In this document: positions 14,438 through 15,733 of the stretch, in pieces
Position numbering within the stretch: the stretch's first letter is position 1
Layout: every line of letters begins with the position of its first letter
DNA from: Gammaproteobacteria bacterium
GTDB lineage: Bacteria > Pseudomonadota > Gammaproteobacteria > DSM-19610
DNA: 15,733 nt
Assembly (NCBI GenBank): GCA_030618475.1
Contig: JAUXDG010000038.1
Span: 1-15,733, forward strand
Reading direction: 5' to 3'
Made by a program: the position numbers and the translations under genes
The notes under the pieces: model-generated
What the model saw: only the letters and a program-made list of their open reading frames with translations
Database searches by the model: none
What the model was told of the DNA's origin: nothing

Positions 14438-15733
14438 ATGAGTACTAAAAGAGAAAATGTTTTCCTGGTTCTGGTCGGTTTGATAGCCGGCTTATCGATA
14501 TCCATCGGTAGCGGCGTGTTTGCCGAACGTGAAACAAAATCCACGGCGGGCCTGCCGGTCGAAGAATTACGTACTTTCAGTGATGTATTCGGCCGTATAA
14601 AGAATGACTATGTCGAGGATGTCGAGGACAGCGAAATGCTGAACAATGCCATACGCGGCATGTTGTCGGGCCTTGACCCGCATTCCTCGTATCTGGATCA
14701 GGAGCAGTTCAAGGAACTGCAGGTGGGCACCTCTGGCCAATTCGGTGGTCTGGGTATCGAAGTTGGTATGGAGGACGGCTTTGTCAAAGTCATCGCACCG
14801 ATCGATGACACACCCGCCCAGCGTGCCGGCATCGAGGCCGGTGACCTGATCATTCGTCTCGATGATACGCCGGTAAAAGGCCTGACACTGAATGATGCCG
14901 TGAAAATCATGCGTGGTAAGCCGGGTACCGTGCTTAGACTGACTGTGGTACGCGAAGGTGTCGATCGACCGCTGAAAATCGATATCAAGCGCGCCATTAT
15001 CAAGGTCAAGAGTGTCAAGAGCCGCATGCTGGAAGACGGCTTCGCTTATGTGCGTATTTCGCAGTTCCAGTCCAAGACTGCAGAGAATATGGTTGACGCC
15101 ATCGAAGCGCTTAAGAAGGAAGCCGGCGGTCCTCTGAAAGGCATGGTGCTGGATCTGCGCAACAATCCCGGCGGTGTGCTTAATGGCGCAGTTGCGGTTT
15201 CTGACGCCTTTCTGAAAAAGGGATTGATTGTTTATACCGAGGGCAGGGTCAGCGACTCCAAACTCAGGTTCAATGCCACGCCGGATGATATCCTGAATAG
15301 TGCACCACTGGTTATCCTGGTCAACCAGGGCTCTGCGTCTGCTTCGGAAATCGTATCCGGCGCCCTGCAGGATCACCATCGTGCCATTATCGTCGGCACC
15401 CAGACCTTTGGTAAAGGCTCTGTGCAGACGATATTGCCGCTGAGTAATGGCACAGCTGTGAAGTTAACCACAGCACGTTACTACACGCCATCCGGACGCT
15501 CCATTCAGGCCGAAGGCATCAAGCCTGATATTGAACTGGACCAGGTGCGCATTTCTGCTGTTGAACGCTCCATTGACCCCGTTAAAGAGGCTGACCTCTC
15601 GGGCCACCTGTCAAATGGCAACGGTAAAAAGTCAAAGAAATCGGCTAAAGAGAAAGATGAAGATAAAGATGAAGAGGAAGAATCTCTGGCCGAGAAAGAC
15701 TATCAGCTCTACGAAGCGCTGAATCTGCTAAAG
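14438..15733 (+). CDS. ctpA: C-terminal processing peptidase CtpA/Prc, S41 family (3' end cut by window edge)
   Basis: The frame is open from ATG 14438 to the right edge (432 codons, no stop). Residues 1-30 form a signal peptide or anchor (VFLVLVGLIAGLSISIGSGV). A PDZ domain at about 95-175 (GGLGIEVGMEDG, AGIEAGDLIIRLDD) recognises substrate C-termini. The S41 core follows with LRNNPGGVL, the serine motif GSASASEI (298-305) and the lysine of FGKGSVQ (Lys326), giving a Ser/Lys dyad. It is a periplasmic protease that in relatives trims or degrades envelope proteins, including peptidoglycan hydrolases, often with a lipoprotein adaptor. A highly charged Lys/Asp/Glu block (about 397-415) lies after the core. 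It follows envC by 140 nt on the same strand. Confidence 0.95.
   Translation, partial: MSTKRENVFLVLVGLIAGLSISIGSGVFAERETKSTAGLPVEELRTFSDVFGRIKNDYVEDVEDSEMLNNAIRGMLSGLDPHSSYLDQEQFKELQVGTSGQFGGLGIEVGMEDGFVKVIAPIDDTPAQRAGIEAGDLIIRLDDTPVKGLTLNDAVKIMRGKPGTVLRLTVVREGVDRPLKIDIKRAIIKVKSVKSRMLEDGFAYVRISQFQSKTAENMVDAIEALKKEAGGPLKGMVLDLRNNPGGVLNGAVAVSDAFLKKGLIVYTEGRVSDSKLRFNATPDDILNSAPLVILVNQGSASASEIVSGALQDHHRAIIVGTQTFGKGSVQTILPLSNGTAVKLTTARYYTPSGRSIQAEGIKPDIELDQVRISAVERSIDPVKEADLSGHLSNGNGKKSKKSAKEKDEDKDEEEESLAEKDYQLYEALNLLK
15653..15676 (+). repeat. Short tandem repeat inside ctpA
   Basis: AAAGATGAAGAT and AAAGATGAAGAG stand in tandem (11 of 12 bases equal) within a purine-rich stretch that encodes the Lys/Asp/Glu block. 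A unit change of 12 nt would keep the frame, so the length may vary between strains. Confidence 0.6.

Noticed and set aside
14567..15379. Minus-strand open frame of 270 codons opposite ctpA
   Set aside because: The plus-strand frame encodes PDZ and S41 motifs without interruption to the window edge, so this is a shadow.
1..15733. CRISPR array, tRNA, insertion sequence, toxin-antitoxin pair or phage defence cassette
   Set aside because: I looked for spaced repeats, cloverleaf-like segments, transposase or nuclease motifs and small paired genes and saw none.

Overview
The window looks like chromosomal core sequence from a gammaproteobacterium with moderate GC. The grounds are a mannose-sensitive haemagglutinin (MSHA)-type pilus biogenesis cluster, a SecB/GpsA block next to GpmI-EnvC-CtpA (an arrangement familiar from Gammaproteobacteria), and TrmL. 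I cannot name a genus. I see no tRNA, rRNA, CRISPR array, insertion sequence, integrase or phage gene. Fourteen protein-coding genes account for nearly all of it, two of them cut by the window edges.

Layout. (1) 1-5170, minus strand: mshI2 (PilN-like), mshJ (PilO-like), mshK, mshL (secretin), mshM (ExeA-like ATPase) and mshN (cut by the left edge), in that order of transcription. Most neighbours overlap or nearly touch, including ATGA/GTGA stop-start overlaps, so this is one operon for the alignment and outer-membrane parts of a type IV pilus. (2) 5171-5539: a gap holding a likely terminator for pyrD and, presumably, the msh promoter. (3) 5540-7016: a class 1B-like dihydroorotate dehydrogenase (minus) and trmL (plus), divergently transcribed. 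(4) 7017-8803: an AT-rich spacer, then a PAS-GAF-GGDEF diguanylate cyclase (minus). (5) 8994-11317, minus: arsR-type regulator, membrane-anchored rhodanese, secB, gpsA. (6) 11503-15733, plus: gpmI, envC and ctpA (cut by the right edge).

How the genes relate. The msh genes build the periplasmic and outer-membrane path for the pilus. The diguanylate cyclase could feed c-di-GMP to pilus or biofilm control, and its PAS domain carries the FixL/Dos-type histidine expected to hold heme. The ArsR protein has two cysteines with the same positions and spacing as the persulfide sensors BigR/SqrR and sits directly upstream of a rhodanese, which suggests a small sulfur-responsive switch attached to a housekeeping secretion/lipid operon. 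EnvC and CtpA act on the cell envelope (amidase activation and periplasmic proteolysis).

I did not find an obviously undescribed multi-gene system. The two best leads are the putative heme-PAS cyclase and the BigR-like regulator with its promoter dyad; both rest on motif recognition by eye.
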